This document shows, in pieces, positions 4,478-6,884 of a stretch of 6,884 nt of DNA. The notes under the pieces are model-generated. The model saw only the letters and a list, made by a program, of their open reading frames with translations, did no database searches and had not been told where the DNA came from. The position numbers and the translations under genes are program-made. Positions within the stretch are counted from its first letter, which is position 1, and each line of letters starts with the position of its first letter. The stretch comes from Candidatus Omnitrophota bacterium (GTDB lineage Bacteria; Omnitrophota; Gorgyraeia; JACOVV01): the NCBI GenBank assembly GCA_023248175.1, contig JAHFFC010000048.1:1-6884 (forward strand). The letters are read 5' to 3'.

Positions 4478-6333
4478 GTTAACGCCGAAAACATCGCATC
4501 ATACAAGCGGGTATAGAGAGGATTTTCCCCGTAGAGTTGCGCGTGTTTTCCCTCGGATACCAAATGGCCCTCGTCCATAACCAGAATACGATCGGCATCT
4601 TGGATTGTTGAAAGACGATGGGCGATGATCAATGTGGTTCTGTTTTTCATCAGGTTTCTCAGAGCTAAGCGGATCAGTTCCTCGGTTTCTGTGTCGAGAT
4701 TTGAAGTCGGTTCATCCATTAACAGAATCGGTGCATTTTTCAGCAGAGCCCTGGCGATGGTAATCCGCTGTTTCTGTCCGACGGAAAGACGAATTCCCCT
4801 CTCCCCTACCCAGGTTTGGTACCGTTTCGGCAGATGTTCAATAAAACTGTCAATATAACAAGTCCTCGCCACCGCCTGCACTTCTGATTCGGTGGCGTTT
4901 GGTTTAGCGTAAGTAATATTCTCCCATATTGTGCCGTTAAAAAGAAACGGCTCTTGGAAAACCATGGAAATTTGGCTCCGAAGAAAATCTAAAGGAATCT
5001 GTGTCAATGGTTGTTCATCGAGATAAATTTCTCCGGATTGAATCAGATAAAATCGCGGGATCAGTTTGAGAATGGTGCTTTTACCTGCGCCACTGGGGCC
5101 CACTAAAGCGATTTTCTCTCCCCTTTCCACTGAGAAGGAAATATTGTACAGAACCGGACGGTCTTTTTGATAGGCAAAGGTAACGGCGTGGAATTGAATA
5201 TTCCCACTCACCCCTTCGACGGAGTTTACCCTGAGCGAAGTCGAAGGGCTCAGGACAGGCCTATCCCTCTCCCCCTTTCCTATCATCTCCTCTCCCCCTG
5301 AATTTAATTCTCTTACCAGGACTATCGGCTCTGCCGGTGTTTCCAGAATTTCAAAAACCCTTTCCCCTGCCGCAATCGCGTGTTGAACCATATGATTCAG
5401 AGAATGGATTTGATTGACCGGTTCATAAAAAAGTCCCAGATAAGAAATGAAAGCCACCAGCTCTCCCAGAGTTAAGGTTCCTCGCATGACCTGACGAGAA
5501 CCATCAATAAGAATAAGTACTACTCCCATCGCTGCCAGAAGACGCATCGTCGGTGAAAAAACAGACCAGATCTCTGCGACCTTTAATTGGCTGTCGGAGT
5601 AGGTCCTATTTTTCTGGGAAAAGTTTTCTTCCTCATGGGCCTCGCGGCCATAAATTTTTATCTCTCGAATCCCGGAAATCCGATCCTGTAAAAATCCGAT
5701 CATCTCCCCCAAATTGTGGCGAATGATTTGATAGTACTTATGTACCGTCCGCGTAAAAATAATGGCTGAAATAGCCAGTAACGGAATCGGCAGAAGAGCC
5801 ACACAAGCCAATCGCCAGTTCATTGCAAAGAGAACGCAGGTAATCCCGATCAAGGTCAATAGCGCTACCACGAATTGTTCAGTTCCGTCAATAAAGACTC
5901 TCTCGACATTATTGATGTCGTCATTGACACGGCTCATCAACTGACCCGTTGAGGTTTTCTCATAGAAGGGAATCGGCAGACGCTGCAAGGCGGCATAGAC
6001 GTCGTTTCTCATCGCAAAAATAACCCGTTGTTCCAGAGTGTTATTAGTTCGGATGCGAAGAGAATTGGCAATGTTTCGTAAGACGTAAGCGCCAACGACA
6101 CCAGCGACTAAAAGAGTGAGATAGTGTCGGTCACCGGAAGGAAGAGCTTTATCAATGAGGAGTTTGATGAACCACGGAGGGATTAGATCAAAAAGAGTCG
6201 TTAAAACAGCAAAAATCAGCATCCCCCACGCTAGATGCTGATTTTTGTGAATGTAACTGAAAACCCTTAGGATGGAACGCCCCAACTTACTGCGCACGTC
6301 TTCGCCGGACAGGGATATCTCTTCCTTGATCAT
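4474..6333 (-). CDS. ABC exporter half-transporter (MsbA/MDR type)
   Basis: One chain holding a six-helix membrane domain and an ATPase domain, expected to work as a homodimer in the inner membrane exporting lipid, drug or peptide. Numbered from ATG 6333 (619 residues): TM helices begin near 34-57 and 71-89, with a third and fourth pair at about 154-194 and further helices at about 265-305. The ATPase has Walker A GPSGAGKST (412-420), Q-loop Gln460 in MVFQEP, signature LSVGQ (516-520, a variant of LSGGQ), Walker B ILLMDE with Glu541, D-loop SNLD and switch His572. The start is uncertain. The open frame reaches ATG 6417, but everything before 6287 overlaps the upstream gene and the extension TTMIKTTMIK is a frame shadow of a 15-bp repeat there. 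ATG 6333 or TTG 6285, one base after the upstream stop, are plausible. A REP-like insertion lengthens the linker between domains. Substrate unknown. Confidence 0.93.
   Translation of the reverse strand: MIKEEISLSGEDVRSKLGRSILRVFSYIHKNQHLAWGMLIFAVLTTLFDLIPPWFIKLLIDKALPSGDRHYLTLLVAGVVGAYVLRNIANSLRIRTNNTLEQRVIFAMRNDVYAALQRLPIPFYEKTSTGQLMSRVNDDINNVERVFIDGTEQFVVALLTLIGITCVLFAMNWRLACVALLPIPLLAISAIIFTRTVHKYYQIIRHNLGEMIGFLQDRISGIREIKIYGREAHEEENFSQKNRTYSDSQLKVAEIWSVFSPTMRLLAAMGVVLILIDGSRQVMRGTLTLGELVAFISYLGLFYEPVNQIHSLNHMVQHAIAAGERVFEILETPAEPIVLVRELNSGGEEMIGKGERDRPVLSPSTSLRVNSVEGVSGNIQFHAVTFAYQKDRPVLYNISFSVERGEKIALVGPSGAGKSTILKLIPRFYLIQSGEIYLDEQPLTQIPLDFLRSQISMVFQEPFLFNGTIWENITYAKPNATESEVQAVARTCYIDSFIEHLPKRYQTWVGERGIRLSVGQKQRITIARALLKNAPILLMDEPTSNLDTETEELIRLALRNLMKNRTTLIIAHRLSTIQDADRILVMDEGHLVSEGKHAQLYGENPLYTRLYDAMFSALT
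5212..5254. repeat. REP-like palindromic element inside the ABC gene
   Basis: CCCTTCGAC (5212-5220) and GTCGAAGGG (5240-5248) form a perfect nine-base inverted repeat with a 19-nt loop. A second, interlocking inverted repeat CCTGAGC (5230-5236) / GCTCAGG (5248-5254) uses part of the loop, so two alternative hairpins are possible. The wording (TTCGAC, CTGAGC, TCGAAGG, CTCAGGAC) matches, from memory, a very common dispersed repeat of environmental bacterial genomes. Here it is in frame and encodes part of LSPSTSLRVNSVEGV in the linker between membrane and ATPase domains. Confidence 0.75.
5267..5299. repeat. Duplicated pyrimidine-rich block next to the REP-like element
   Basis: CTCTCCCCCT occurs at 5267-5276 and again at 5290-5299, a 23-base period, each preceded by a CCTATC. 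It lies in frame in the ABC linker beside the palindrome and encodes GGEEMIGKGERD. It probably belongs to the same insertion. Confidence 0.55.
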
Positions 6334-6884
6334 CGTAGTCTTGATCATCGTAGTACTGCTCTTCCTCATAATACTCTTCTTGGGCAGGGGCTTGTTGCTG
6401 GCCACCTCCAAGCGCATCCATCAAAACGCCGCCGATGATGCCGGTTCCAGCGCCGACGGCTGCCCCTTTTCCGGCGTTACCGCCAGAAGCACTTCCAGCA
6501 ATCGCTCCAATGGCTGCGCCCCCTAATCCCCGCTTCAACAACGTTCCCGCCGCGTCATTCTGCTGGGTCGGTGCGGGTCGAGGAGCTGGCCGAGGTGCAG
6601 GGCGTCTCCGAGATTTTTTCCTCCGAGGAGGCGGTGGCGCTTGAGCTTGCTCGTCTTCTTCATAATATCCTTCGTCATAATATTCCTCTTCTTCATAGAC
6701 AGGGGCTTGCTGCTGTTGTCCAACCCCACCTCCCAAAGCATCCATTAATGCCCCGCCGATAATGCCGGTCCCAGCGCCGACAGCCGCCCCTTTTCCGGCA
6801 TCACCACCGGAAGCACTTCCGGCAATCGCTCCAATGGCTGCGCCCCCCACTGCCTGTTTGAGAATCTTTTGCGCCTGGCTCGGT
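6287..6884 (-). CDS. Glycine-zipper envelope protein with internal duplication, 5' end outside window
   Basis: The frame is open through the right edge (it begins PSQAQKILKQA at 6883), so the GTG at 6850 is not the true start and the N-terminus is missing. Numbered from the window edge: a glycine-zipper segment (GGAAIGAIAGSASGG onward, residues 13-53), a QQQQAP stretch, an acidic Tyr/Glu block (about 62-78), a Pro/Arg/Lys block with three PAPR/RPAP units (about 82-105), then a second glycine zipper (about 121-161), QQQAP, a second acidic Tyr block and a basic end RRRRAQ. The glycine-zipper pattern (small residues every four, as in Rick_17kDa/YMGG-type domains) is typical of proteins that insert as paired helices in the outer membrane or periplasm. 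The function is unknown. The stop TAA (6289-6287) lies inside or next to the start region of the exporter, suggesting coupling. Confidence 0.85.
   Translation of the reverse strand, partial: PSQAQKILKQAVGGAAIGAIAGSASGGDAGKGAAVGAGTGIIGGALMDALGGGVGQQQQAPVYEEEEYYDEGYYEEDEQAQAPPPPRRKKSRRRPAPRPAPRPAPTQQNDAAGTLLKRGLGGAAIGAIAGSASGGNAGKGAAVGAGTGIIGGVLMDALGGGQQQAPAQEEYYEEEQYYDDQDYDDQGRDIPVRRRRAQ
6326..6355. repeat. Tandem 15-mer at the glycine-zipper / ABC overlap
   Basis: TTGATCATCGTAGTC (6326-6340) is followed directly by a copy differing only in the last base (6341-6355). In the glycine-zipper frame it encodes the repeated DDQDY/DDQ of the acidic tail. In the exporter frame it makes the repeated TTMIK, which warns against trusting the long exporter N-terminus. 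Confidence 0.85.
6385..6524 (-). repeat. Glycine-zipper module, downstream copy
   Basis: Partner of the copy at 6700-6848. Over 121 aligned bases (6402-6522 against 6726-6846, constant offset 324 bp) about 105 are identical by eye, yet the 41 encoded residues differ at only two positions (Asp/Asn and Ala/Val). A nine-base indel separates the zipper from the QQQAP part (offset 315 there). Confidence 0.85.
6700..6848 (-). repeat. Glycine-zipper module, upstream copy
   Basis: Partner of the copy at 6385-6524. Both are preceded by a similar Leu-Lys stretch (ILKQAVGG here, LLKRGLGG in the other), so the duplicated unit is about 108 codons and includes the zipper, the Gln/Pro hinge and the acidic Tyr-rich block. 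Confidence 0.85.

Noticed and set aside
4474..5100. Defective ABC ATPase because of LSVGQ instead of LSGGQ
   Set aside because: The second position of the signature varies in functional exporters, and Walker A, Walker B Glu, Q-loop and switch His are all intact.
5212..5254. Transposon terminal inverted repeats
   Set aside because: The arms are only 19 nt apart with no transposase or target-site duplication visible; it fits a REP-type palindrome.
6571..6762. ORFs on either strand overlapping the glycine-zipper repeats
   Set aside because: They are shadows of a GC-rich low-complexity gene; the glycine-zipper frame alone gives a coherent duplicated protein.

Overview
The window looks like chromosomal DNA from a diderm (Gram-negative) bacterium of moderate GC content. 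Evidence for two membranes is a periplasmic multihaem cytochrome c, a lipoprotein with a BamE/SmpA-like core, and a glycine-zipper envelope protein. The gene mix (large multihaem c-type cytochrome, free-standing EF-Tu-domain-II-like protein, free-standing MetRS-beta-like protein, abundant simple repeats) resembles what I remember of Nitrospirota and neighbouring uncultured lineages. That placement is a guess from memory, not something the sequence proves.

Layout. Bases 1-1029 (+) hold the 3' part of a triheme cytochrome c gene cut by the left edge. It converges on everything else, which is on the minus strand. Read in the minus direction from the right edge the order is: a glycine-zipper protein cut by the right edge (6884-6287), a MsbA-type ABC exporter half-transporter (about 6333-4474), an aldehyde dehydrogenase (4477-3053, ATGA overlap with the exporter), and a 105-residue tRNA-binding OB-fold protein (2997-2680). 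A repeat-rich gap of about 180 bp follows. Then comes a tight run of four small genes: an unknown 98-residue protein (2499-2203), a lysine-tailed EF-Tu-domain-II-like protein (2255-1845), a BamE-like lipoprotein (1848-1432, ATGA overlap) and a two-TM membrane protein with three C-terminal cysteines (1403-1152).

The two minus-strand groups are probably separate transcription units divided by the repeat gap. Overlaps and short spacers suggest translational coupling inside each. The exporter is an envelope function and the dehydrogenase and OB-fold protein are cytosolic; no shared pathway is obvious. In the second group a cytosolic nucleic-acid or ribosome-type protein is coupled to an outer-membrane lipoprotein and a membrane protein, a combination I cannot assign to a known system.

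The most unusual signal is repeat biology. A heptanucleotide tandem array (CAAATNN type) fills the intergenic gap. A second heptanucleotide array (CTGTCTT type) forms the signal-peptide coding region of the lipoprotein. A REP-like palindromic element sits in frame in the linker of the ABC exporter, and the glycine-zipper protein contains a 324-bp internal duplication. I see no CRISPR, IS transposase, tRNA, rRNA or recognisable defence system, and I do not claim a new system.
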